In this document: in pieces, positions 25,710 through 33,558 of the stretch | Numbering within the stretch: the first letter of the stretch is position 1 | How the letters are laid out: every line of letters starts with the position of its first letter | Source: Bdellovibrionales bacterium | GTDB taxonomy: Bacteria; Bdellovibrionota; FAC87; UBA2466 | Direction of reading: 5' to 3' | DNA: 64,000 nt | NCBI GenBank assembly: GCA_005776395.1 | Contig: SXPJ01000071.1 | Location: 1 to 64,000 of the forward strand | Position numbers and translations under genes: made by a program | The notes under the pieces: generated by a model | Seen by the model: only the letters and a program-made list of their open reading frames with translations | Databases searched by the model: none | What the model was told of the DNA's origin: nothing

Positions 25710-27067
25710 AAAAGATTCTTGTCATTGATGATGAGGAAAATATTTTAGCGACTCTAAAAGGGGTCTTAGAAGATGAAAAGTTTATCGTAGAAACCGCTAA
25801 GAACGGTACTGCAGGGCTTCAAAAGCTTAAGAAATTTAATCCCGATGCAATCCTACTTGATATCTGGATGCCAGGAGATGACGGGGTCGTAGTGCTCGAG
25901 AAAATTAAGAGATCTCACCCCAATACCCCTGTTGTGATGATGTCGGGACATGCCACGGTTGAAACTGCTGTTAAAACTATCAAGCTTGGGGCTTTTGATC
26001 TCCTTGAAAAACCGATCCATTTTGACAAACTCATTCTTTTGTTAAGCCATCTTTTTGCTTTCAAAGAGTTAAAAGATGAGAACGAATATTTAAAGCAAGA
26101 GTTACACGATGATGATTTCCTTATTGGGGATAGTCCTGCGATGGTTAAGCTTAAAAAGTTGATTGAGGTCACAGCCCCTTCCAATGGTTGGGTTATGCTT
26201 CAAGGAGAAAATGGAACAGGAAAAGAACTTGTCGCCCGAGCGCTTCATGAGGGGAGTCCCCGTCGAAAAGAAAGATTTGTGGCGGTTAACTGTGCAGCTA
26301 TTCCAGATGAACTTATTGAAAGTGAATTATTTGGTCACGAAAAGGGATCGTTTACTGGCGCTCATGATCGCAAAATGGGGAAATTTGAACAGGCTAATGG
26401 TGGAACTCTATTTTTAGATGAAGTGGGAGATATGGGGCTAAAGATGCAAGCCAAGATTCTAAGGGCCTTACAGGAGTGTACTATTCAAAGAGTGGGTGGA
26501 GATGAATCTATTGACTTAGATTTAAGAGTTATTGCTGCGACCAATAAGGACTTGAAAAAGGGTATTAAAGAGGGGGAGTTTCGGGAGGATCTCTTTTACC
26601 GGCTTAACGTAATTCCTATTCAGGTCACCGCTCTTAGAGAGCGTGGAGAGGATATTCCTCAATTGATACAGCATTTCATAAAGAGGTACTCTAGCGGAAA
26701 AGTGCGAAAAATCAGTGAAAAGACATGTGAAATCTTGGCATCGTACTCTTGGCCAGGTAATGTAAGAGAGTTAAAAAATTGGGTTGAAAGGGCCTGTATT
26801 TTGTCGAAAACAGAAATCATCGACTCAATGGAGTTGGAAGATTCGGAGCCCTTGATAGCTCAAGATTTGTTTACTTGTGAAGACAAGACTTTGCGTTCAG
26901 CAAGAGCTGTGTTCGAGAAGCAATTTATTTTAAAGATGCTCACTGAAAACGGGGGCAACATCTCGAAAACGGCAAATACCATAGGGGTTGAGCGAAGCCA
27001 TCTGCACAAGAAGATGAAAGTTTACGGAATTGAATCAAACATCACCAATTACGGGGGCAATGTATGA
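25700..27067 (+). CDS. ntrX: NtrX-like sigma-54-dependent response regulator
   Basis: 455 residues. Receiver domain with phospho-acceptor Asp54; AAA+ domain with Walker A GENGTGKE (169-176), the sigma-54-contact loop GSFTGA (216-221, Ser where most have Ala) and Walker B LFLDEVGD; and a C-terminal Fis-type helix-turn-helix (SKTANTIGVERSHLHKKMK). It activates sigma-54 promoters when phosphorylated by NtrY. I did not find a convincing sigma-54 promoter inside this window. Confidence 0.92.
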   Translation: MVLKKILVIDDEENILATLKGVLEDEKFIVETAKNGTAGLQKLKKFNPDAILLDIWMPGDDGVVVLEKIKRSHPNTPVVMMSGHATVETAVKTIKLGAFDLLEKPIHFDKLILLLSHLFAFKELKDENEYLKQELHDDDFLIGDSPAMVKLKKLIEVTAPSNGWVMLQGENGTGKELVARALHEGSPRRKERFVAVNCAAIPDELIESELFGHEKGSFTGAHDRKMGKFEQANGGTLFLDEVGDMGLKMQAKILRALQECTIQRVGGDESIDLDLRVIAATNKDLKKGIKEGEFREDLFYRLNVIPIQVTALRERGEDIPQLIQHFIKRYSSGKVRKISEKTCEILASYSWPGNVRELKNWVERACILSKTEIIDSMELEDSEPLIAQDLFTCEDKTLRSARAVFEKQFILKMLTENGGNISKTANTIGVERSHLHKKMKVYGIESNITNYGGNV

Positions 27068-28131
27068 TAGCAACTGAAAAAATTCAGCGCCACAAGACAA
27101 GAGAGATCAATGTAGGGGGAGTAAAAATCGGGGGAGGTAACCCTGTGCGTATTCAGTCCATGACCACGCCCAAGACCGATGATGTTATTGAGGTGGTCAA
27201 ACAAATTCATGAATTAGAAACTGCGGGATGTGAGTTGGTTAGGGTTACAGTAAACAATCAAGAATCGGCGGATGCTTTACCGCAAATTCTAAAACAGGTT
27301 CGTATTCCTGTGATTGCGGATATTCATTTTGACTACAAAATGGCGCTTGAAGCGATGAAACATGATATCGCCTGTGTTCGAATCAATCCGGGTAACATTG
27401 GAGCCGAATGGAAGACACTTGATGTCATTAAAATGGCTAGAGATATGGGAAAGGCTGTGCGTATCGGAGTTAACGCGGGATCTTTAGAAAAACCGCTTCT
27501 CAAAAAATATGGCCATCCAACTCCAGAGGCACTTGTTGAAAGCGCATTAAGTGCTATCGAGCTTGTGGAAAAACAAAACTTTTTTAATTTCAAAGTATCT
27601 ATCAAGTCCTCTGATGTTCTTTCGAACTATCGAGCCTATAGTTTGTTATCTGAGAAAACGGAAGCCCCTCTTCATCTTGGGGTGACTGAAGCCGGAACCA
27701 AAAATTACGGAGCTGTGAAGTCTGCTGTGGGTATCGGTTCATTACTTCTAGCGGGTATTGGAGATACCATTCGAGTCTCTTTGAGTACGGAGCCGATTGA
27801 AGAGATCAAAGTTGGCGTTTATATTTTGAAATCGTTAGGTCTTAAAAATGACACACCAGAGATTATTTCATGTCCCAGTTGTGGTCGTGCCGATATCGAT
27901 GTTTATAAATTAGCCGAGGAAGTGGAACGAAGAGCTTTGGGACTTAAGAAAAACATCAAAATTGCAGTGATGGGTTGTGTAGTTAATGGGCCGGGGGAGT
28001 CTATGGAAGCCGATATCGGTATTGCTGGAGGTAAAGGCGAAGGGCTTGTTTACAAAAAAGGAAAAGCGATTAAAAAAGTTCCTGAATCTGAAATGCTTGA
28101 ATACTTAATGAGCGAAGTTGAGAGAATGTAA
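27064..28131 (+). CDS. ispG: 4-hydroxy-3-methylbut-2-enyl diphosphate synthase IspG
   Basis: 355 residues, the short bacterial form. It carries out the sixth step of the MEP isoprenoid pathway with a 4Fe-4S cluster; ligands are in SCPSCGR and GCVVNGPGE. RIQSMTTPKTDD near the N-terminus is diagnostic. An ATGA overlap couples it to ntrX, and proS follows after 2 bases. Another MEP gene, dxs, is found at 50920-52893. Confidence 0.95.
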   Translation: MIATEKIQRHKTREINVGGVKIGGGNPVRIQSMTTPKTDDVIEVVKQIHELETAGCELVRVTVNNQESADALPQILKQVRIPVIADIHFDYKMALEAMKHDIACVRINPGNIGAEWKTLDVIKMARDMGKAVRIGVNAGSLEKPLLKKYGHPTPEALVESALSAIELVEKQNFFNFKVSIKSSDVLSNYRAYSLLSEKTEAPLHLGVTEAGTKNYGAVKSAVGIGSLLLAGIGDTIRVSLSTEPIEEIKVGVYILKSLGLKNDTPEIISCPSCGRADIDVYKLAEEVERRALGLKKNIKIAVMGCVVNGPGESMEADIGIAGGKGEGLVYKKGKAIKKVPESEMLEYLMSEVERM

Positions 28132-28133
28132 CT

Positions 28134-29564
28134 ATGGCTCAAAGAATTACTCCTCGAAGTGAAGATTTTTCCCAGTGGTACTCGGACGTAATTACTCATG
28201 CCAAATTGGCAGATTACAGTCCTGTGAGAGGTTGCATGGTATTGCGACCTCAGGGCTATGCGCTTTGGGAAGTGGTTCAACGAGAGTTGGATAAACGATT
28301 TAAAGAGACCGGGCATAAAAATGCCTACTTTCCTATGTTCATTCCTGAGAGTTTTATCAATAAGGAAAAAGATCATGTGGAGGGGTTTGCACCTCAACTC
28401 GCTGTTGTGACCCATGGTGGGGGAAAGAAGTTGGAGGAGCCTCTAGTGGTTCGTCCTACATCTGAAACCATTATCAATGCGATGTATTCGAAATGGATCT
28501 CAAGCTATCGAGACTTACCTGTGCTGATCAATCAATGGGCTAACGTAGTTCGTTGGGAAATGAGAACTAAGCCCTTTTTGAGAACTATGGAATTTCTTTG
28601 GCAAGAAGGGCATACTTGCCACGAAACTGAAGATGAAGCACGAAAAGAAACTTTCAAGATGTTGGACATCTACAAACAGTTTCTTATGAATATTTTTGCA
28701 ATTCCGGTAATCCCTGGTGAGAAAACACCGAGTGAAAAATTTGCGGGGGCCGAACAGACTTATTGTTTGGAACTCATGATGCAAGATAAGAAAGCACTTC
28801 AGGGTTGTACATCCCATTATTTTGGAAACAAATTTGCTAAGGCTTTTGATATTAAGTTTCAAGATAGAAATGGACAGCTTCAATACGTGTATCAAACCTC
28901 TTGGGGGCTTACGACTCGAGTTATTGGTGCCCTAATTATGATCCATAGTGATGATCAGGGATTGGTCATTCCTCCCAAGGCGGCACCCACTCAAGTGATG
29001 ATTGTACCTATCACTCAAAAGAACAAAGATAACTCGGCAGTTCTTCAAGCCTGTCAGCAAATTCAATCCACCATGAAGGGTGTTGGAGTTACAGTGGAGA
29101 TAGACGATAGAGAAGGTCAGAGTGCGGGCTATAAGTTTAATGAATGGGAAATTGCAGGAATTCCACTGAGAGTGGAAGTGGGTCCAAGAGATCTGGCTAA
29201 TGAGATCTGTGTTTTTGCTCCGAGAGTAGGAGAGAAATTTCAAGTTAAACTCAGTGACATTGCCATTAAAACTACGGAAGCTCTAGATGCGTTACAAAAA
29301 CGTCTTTATGAAAAGGCCGCTCAGTTTTTGGAAAGTAATATGCATTTAGAAAATGATTACGCTAAGTTTCAAGAGCGGATCGAGTCAGAATCTGGCTTTT
29401 ATCAAATGCATTGGTGTGGAAGTGCTAAGTGTGAATCGCAGGTTAAAGAAGAGACCAAAGCTACGATTCGCTGCGTTCCATTTGCGCAGATAAAAGAGGC
29501 TGGAAATTGCGTTTATTGCAAGGCGCCATCTCAGGGTAGGGTTATCTTTGCTCGAAGTTACTAA
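28134..29564 (+). CDS. proS: Prolyl-tRNA synthetase, archaeal/eukaryotic-type
   Basis: 476 residues. It charges tRNA-Pro. Class II motifs include GCMVLRPQGYALWE, VRPTSETIINAMY and RWEMRTKPFLRTMEFLWQEGH (residues about 133-153). There is no editing insert between motifs 2 and 3, and the C-terminal domain has a cysteine-rich CGSAKC...CVYC site as in the archaeal/eukaryotic form. The bacterial form with its editing domain is longer (about 570 residues). The archaeal-type enzyme is known in several bacterial phyla. It is coupled to ispG. Confidence 0.95.
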   Translation: MAQRITPRSEDFSQWYSDVITHAKLADYSPVRGCMVLRPQGYALWEVVQRELDKRFKETGHKNAYFPMFIPESFINKEKDHVEGFAPQLAVVTHGGGKKLEEPLVVRPTSETIINAMYSKWISSYRDLPVLINQWANVVRWEMRTKPFLRTMEFLWQEGHTCHETEDEARKETFKMLDIYKQFLMNIFAIPVIPGEKTPSEKFAGAEQTYCLELMMQDKKALQGCTSHYFGNKFAKAFDIKFQDRNGQLQYVYQTSWGLTTRVIGALIMIHSDDQGLVIPPKAAPTQVMIVPITQKNKDNSAVLQACQQIQSTMKGVGVTVEIDDREGQSAGYKFNEWEIAGIPLRVEVGPRDLANEICVFAPRVGEKFQVKLSDIAIKTTEALDALQKRLYEKAAQFLESNMHLENDYAKFQERIESESGFYQMHWCGSAKCESQVKEETKATIRCVPFAQIKEAGNCVYCKAPSQGRVIFARSY

Positions 29565-29638
29565 TATTTAATCGCTGAGTCATTGAATCCTTCGGAAGAG
29601 TGTGGATAGACCCATCTTTTTTGGTTATTCTTATAGAG

Positions 29639-30979
29639 ATGCTTAATTCAAAACTTACACATGTTATCACTTTTGTTTTATTTCAATGGATCACTTTGGC
29701 CTATTCATTTGGTGATGTGGGCGAACCTTGTGCCAAAGTGACAGGGATGTTCGGGATTGTTAGTTATAATCAGGGCTACAATATAACTAATGATCAAAAA
29801 CTGAATCAAGGTTCCGAAATCAGAACGGGAGAGAATTCAAGAATTGAACTCGTTTTGAAAGACAAATCTATCATTGAAATAGGTGACAACTCTCAGTTCA
29901 CCTTAACCGCTTGTGAAATCATTCAAGATTCAAATAATATAAATTTGGAACTTGAGTTTGGAATCTTACGGGTAAAAGTTTCTAAGGATTTTAAAAGTCA
30001 AAGGCGAGAATTTAATTTAAAGACACCTACCTCAGTTCTTGGAGTTCGCGGAACTGAGTTCTACGTTATTTGGCAGCAGGATTCCTCTGGCATTGTGGCT
30101 GAAAGGATCTCGGTAAGTGAAGGACAAGTTGAAGTCACCTCTCTCTTTGATCAAACTAATCCTTCTTTACTGATAGAACACGGAAATGAGTTTCGGGCGG
30201 AAGGTAAAATTCAGGACTTAGGAGCTGAAGCAAGTCTTGAACCTATTGGTTCTCCTCAAATTGATACATTTACTTCATCTGAGCGAGAGGAGCTAGAAGA
30301 GTATTTTCAGCTAGAGTATGTCCGCTCGGAGGAATCCTCTGAAAATATTGAGAGAGGTTTGGATTCTAATCTGGAAGAGAAAACACAGGAAGAGGAGGAG
30401 AGTGGAATCGATTTTAAACATGAAGATGCATTCATTGATAATTATGAGGCTATTCGCAGTGAGCATTATGTAAGACGAGCTATTCTTTCAACCATTGTAA
30501 ATACTATAGGTAAATTTGAGTTTAATCGAATCTATCTCAACCACTTGATGGGCTTTAGTTCAGTTTATCAACAGCAAACAGGGGCTATTAAATTTACAAA
30601 ATATACCTCTGGAATGCAGGGCCTTTCAGTGGGATATGTGACTAATAAAGGACATGCTTTTGAGTTGGGGCTAGAGGTTTCTGCAGTCAGTAATATATTT
30701 GGGGGGTATCGATATATTTGGCGACCTGAAACTTTTTCACTTTGGCCTTTTGCGGGGATTGGAATAGGAACGGAGATCAGTTCAGTAAGACTTTCTCAGG
30801 GCCCCTCTGAAGCAGAGAGCTATGGTCGTTTAGGCGGAATAAAGCAGATGGGCTTTGGAGCGCTCGGAGTTTTAATTCCTATTGTAGAGGTTGGAATTAA
30901 AGCTGAAGTAAGGTTTACCTTTTATGGATTAGATCGAATGGTTTTAAGTCAGGGAGTGGGTCTAATCGTCTTTCTTTAA
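29639..30979 (+). CDS. FecR-domain protein with C-terminal barrel-like domain
   Basis: 446 residues from the ATG at 29639, which gives a signal peptide ending near ITLAYSFG. Residues about 30-150 form a FecR domain (GSEIRTGENSRIELVLKDKS, then TPTSVLGVRGTEFYV). A Glu-rich linker follows, and about the last 170 residues are alternating hydrophobic strands ending in VGLIVFL, which suggests an outer-membrane barrel. There is no sigma factor or TonB receptor nearby, so this is not the classic FecIRA system. The stop codon overlaps the convergent neighbour by 4 bases. Confidence 0.75.
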   Translation: MLNSKLTHVITFVLFQWITLAYSFGDVGEPCAKVTGMFGIVSYNQGYNITNDQKLNQGSEIRTGENSRIELVLKDKSIIEIGDNSQFTLTACEIIQDSNNINLELEFGILRVKVSKDFKSQRREFNLKTPTSVLGVRGTEFYVIWQQDSSGIVAERISVSEGQVEVTSLFDQTNPSLLIEHGNEFRAEGKIQDLGAEASLEPIGSPQIDTFTSSEREELEEYFQLEYVRSEESSENIERGLDSNLEEKTQEEEESGIDFKHEDAFIDNYEAIRSEHYVRRAILSTIVNTIGKFEFNRIYLNHLMGFSSVYQQQTGAIKFTKYTSGMQGLSVGYVTNKGHAFELGLEVSAVSNIFGGYRYIWRPETFSLWPFAGIGIGTEISSVRLSQGPSEAESYGRLGGIKQMGFGALGVLIPIVEVGIKAEVRFTFYGLDRMVLSQGVGLIVFL

Positions 30980-32142
30980 AACATCACCAATAGACCTGGC
31001 ATAATAGCAAACACATACCTGTTGCTACTTTTGTAGGGAATATAGAGCTGAGCTTCAGCTTTCAAATATACATGTGAAATAGGTAGCATGATAGAGACGC
31101 TAGGAACTATATAGTATTTTTTTTGTAGGTCTCCACTAGTTTGATCCCAGTTCACTACCAGACGATCTTCAAGAAAGTAACTTACACCCAATCCCCCCAT
31201 AAATCTAAAGGGGCTATTTCGTTCAGAAAATAGGTATTTGAAAGAGCCTGTCACGGCATTGTAGGCAAACATATTTAATGAGGTTTCCAGATAAAGTTTA
31301 TCGTAAACCCGAACAGCTAATTTGCCTGAGATAAGATTAGAGTTCCAGATTTTACCAGCCTTTCCACGGGAGATAGCGGCACCTAGTCCAGCGGAAAAAT
31401 AGAAATGGCTTTTAGCCTCTCGATTAACCAGCTCTAGAGAAGAGGTGCTTGCAATATATCTTGGAATTTCTGATTGAAGAATGGCGGGACTATCATCCCT
31501 AGGCATTTCATAATATTGATTTTTAATATAGCGATAAAGAGTTCTTCGAATCAGGAGTTTGGTATAGTAACTGGCCGCTTCTGCATTTAGATCATATCGT
31601 GCGGAACTTGATAGGGATTCAGTGTGCGCATAAATCTGATTAGGCGTTCTCTTATCATAAAGATACATTTCAAAATTATTTGCATTTAAGACTGAGATAA
31701 TCACTATTTCCGCATTTAGCTTGGCTATTGTAAAACGAAATGATTCAAGGGTCAGACTTGGCATGGTCTGATCGGTCTTTTTGACATTAATCGAAGAGCT
31801 ATAAGCTTGAATTGAACTTTCAATAGTAGAAACAACAGGCTCAAGAGTTTTCAGATCGGTGTAGTTGATCGGTTTTAAAATATAAATTTTTGCGGAATCT
31901 CCGTCAGATTTTGTGAGCTTATTGATTAGAATATTTTTAGCTGATTGTTTAAATTTCTCAATTCGAACCGCTTCTGCTGAGCTAGCGTTGAAATTATCAG
32001 AAAGTGATTCTTGAAGTTCTTCCCCTTTAACGACCGAAACAAAACTCATCGTTAATAGGCAAATGGTTATCCATTTATCAAGCCAAATTGATTTTTGAGA
32101 TCTGTTTTTCAAACTATATTTCTCGAATAAATTAGGGTTCAC
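30976..32142 (-). CDS. Exported protein with C-terminal barrel-like domain, 388 residues
   Basis: The best start is a GTG at 32142, though no clear ribosome site is seen. A hydrophobic segment (about residues 24-40) acts as a signal peptide. Residues about 60-200 form an alpha/beta domain (AKIYILKPINYTDL, AEIVIISVLNANNFEMYLYDKR) that recalls periplasmic CsgG/LpoB-like folds, only loosely. The last 160 residues look like a small beta barrel. Its end (SIMLPISHVYLKAEAQL, then GLLVMF) can be lined up with that of the convergent FecR protein (VLIPIVEVGIKAEVRF, then GLIVFL), so the two barrels may be related. The function is unknown. Confidence 0.7.
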   Translation of the reverse strand: MNPNLFEKYSLKNRSQKSIWLDKWITICLLTMSFVSVVKGEELQESLSDNFNASSAEAVRIEKFKQSAKNILINKLTKSDGDSAKIYILKPINYTDLKTLEPVVSTIESSIQAYSSSINVKKTDQTMPSLTLESFRFTIAKLNAEIVIISVLNANNFEMYLYDKRTPNQIYAHTESLSSSARYDLNAEAASYYTKLLIRRTLYRYIKNQYYEMPRDDSPAILQSEIPRYIASTSSLELVNREAKSHFYFSAGLGAAISRGKAGKIWNSNLISGKLAVRVYDKLYLETSLNMFAYNAVTGSFKYLFSERNSPFRFMGGLGVSYFLEDRLVVNWDQTSGDLQKKYYIVPSVSIMLPISHVYLKAEAQLYIPYKSSNRYVFAIMPGLLVMF

Positions 32143-32230
32143 TTAACATTTCGGAAAAAATCCAAAGAGACTTAAATACTTATCAATATTGGCAAGAAGA
32201 TAAAGACTGGTTAAACTCTTAGGTAAGAAC

Positions 32231-32968
32231 ATGAATAATGTTGACGCCATAAATAAAGTCTTCGGAATTGAACTATTTCTATTTCCCTTTGAAGAGTGTG
32301 ATGCAGCGAGTCTTGAGTCGGTAGGAAAGAAAGTTCTTTTACCCATTGCCCCCAAAAGGTTGGGCAGAAGTGTCAAGCGAATGCGTTCGTATTGGGCGGG
32401 TAGGGCGGCCTTAGCTATTGCATTTAAACGGTTAGGTATTAAGGGATATATTCAACCTGAGCCTAATTATGGTTACCTTCAAGTGGTTAATGGGGAGGGT
32501 AAAAGTTTTTCTAATCTGTATGTCAACCTCTCTCACACTGAATCGATTGTGGCGGTGGCATTATCCCCATGTCCAGTGGGAGTGGATATCGAACTGGCGG
32601 ATCGAGATGCTTCTAAAGTTGTCACTCGGGTTGCTAGCGATTTTGAGAGAAATTTAGCAAGTCAGGGTGTTTTTGCGACAAATGGAAAATCTTTAAATCC
32701 GAATATTGCTTTGTGGAGTGCAAAGGAGGCCGCTGCTAAAGCCGTGGGATTAGGAATGAAGTTTGGTCTTAATTGCTTTGAGATTCACTTTGCTAAGGAT
32801 GATATCTATCGAGTCAAAAGCGATAGGATAGGTCCCTTAAGTTTAAAATCCCCAACTTTAATCATTGAGTCCTTTAATCCCTATATTATTTCCATCTGTT
32901 CTGAATCTGAGGTAATGCCTTCAGGACGGATTGGTCGGAGCCTGATAAGTTCCTTCGATCTCGCTTGA
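32231..32968 (+). CDS. 4'-phosphopantetheinyl transferase
   Basis: 245 residues of the Sfp/EntD superfamily. It moves phosphopantetheine from CoA to a carrier-protein serine. The family signatures VGVDIELADRD and WSAKEAAAKAVGLG hold the magnesium ligands and catalytic Glu/Lys, and NLSHTESIVAVALS precedes them. No polyketide, nonribosomal peptide or fatty-acid carrier gene is in the window, so its target is elsewhere. Its last 48 bases are also the end of the convergent membrane-protein gene. Confidence 0.88.
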   Translation: MNNVDAINKVFGIELFLFPFEECDAASLESVGKKVLLPIAPKRLGRSVKRMRSYWAGRAALAIAFKRLGIKGYIQPEPNYGYLQVVNGEGKSFSNLYVNLSHTESIVAVALSPCPVGVDIELADRDASKVVTRVASDFERNLASQGVFATNGKSLNPNIALWSAKEAAAKAVGLGMKFGLNCFEIHFAKDDIYRVKSDRIGPLSLKSPTLIIESFNPYIISICSESEVMPSGRIGRSLISSFDLA

Positions 32969-33388
32969 GGTTGGAGTGGGCGGATTTTCTTGGGCTTTCT
33001 TTGATCTGTCCAGAAGTTCTTTCAAGAGGATCGAGAGATCTATCCAAGAGAAAATGGCTACACTAGTTGAACAGATTAAAACTGACACAATAAATAGAAC
33101 TCCATAAAGATTCACACTTGGGGCTAATCTTGAAATCGTAAAAATAAGAATTAGGGAGAATAAGGTTAGAAAAGTTCCCCAGAGGGCCGAGGCAAGTTTG
33201 ATGAAATGATTTTTGGTAAACTTAAGTAAAAAGAGACTTAAAGGAATTCCAAAGGCCTTAATTGTTATCATCCATAGATGGAGTTTGCCTGAACTTAGAG
33301 TTGTTTCTAAATTAAATAGACTGGGGGGGGTCGTACAGGCCGCGATACCCGCCAAAAAAAGTAAAAAAAGAGAAATAAAAACAATCAT
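32921..33388 (-). CDS. Small membrane protein, 155 residues
   Basis: Starting at the ATG at 33388, which has AAGGA 9 bases before it, the protein has four hydrophobic segments between residues 2 and about 125 and a Pro/Ser/Thr-rich soluble tail. The first segment ends in IAAC, which could be a lipobox, although later membrane helices make lipoprotein status uncertain. I do not recognise the family. The C-terminal 15 codons are antisense to the end of the phosphopantetheinyl transferase gene. Confidence 0.65.
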   Translation of the reverse strand: MIVFISLFLLFLAGIAACTTPPSLFNLETTLSSGKLHLWMITIKAFGIPLSLFLLKFTKNHFIKLASALWGTFLTLFSLILIFTISRLAPSVNLYGVLFIVSVLICSTSVAIFSWIDLSILLKELLDRSKKAQENPPTPTSSEIEGTYQAPTNPS

Positions 33389-33422
33389 TTGCAATTCCTT
33401 AAGGGGCTTATTTGATCTAGTT

Positions 33423-33448
33423 CGTTAAACGGTTCAGACTCTTTAACG
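33423..33448. other. Inverted repeat upstream of the RNase E/G gene
   Basis: CGTTAAA at 33423-33429 pairs with TTTAACG at 33442-33448 around a 12-base loop. It lies 110 bases before the RNase gene and 35 bases before the divergent membrane-protein gene. It may be an operator, but 7 bases could arise by chance. Confidence 0.3.
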
Positions 33449-33558
33449 ATTAGAAGAGTTAGATTGAAGTGCCCTTTCTCTCATGTTATCGGTAAGATCT
33501 TGTACTTTTTATAGTAAACCATATTTTGGGTTGAAAGAGATGTTGAGAACGAGGGTTC

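Noticed and set aside
29600-29638. GTG start for the FecR-domain gene at 29600
   Set aside because: It would place extra residues before the signal peptide; the ATG at 29639 gives a normal signal sequence.
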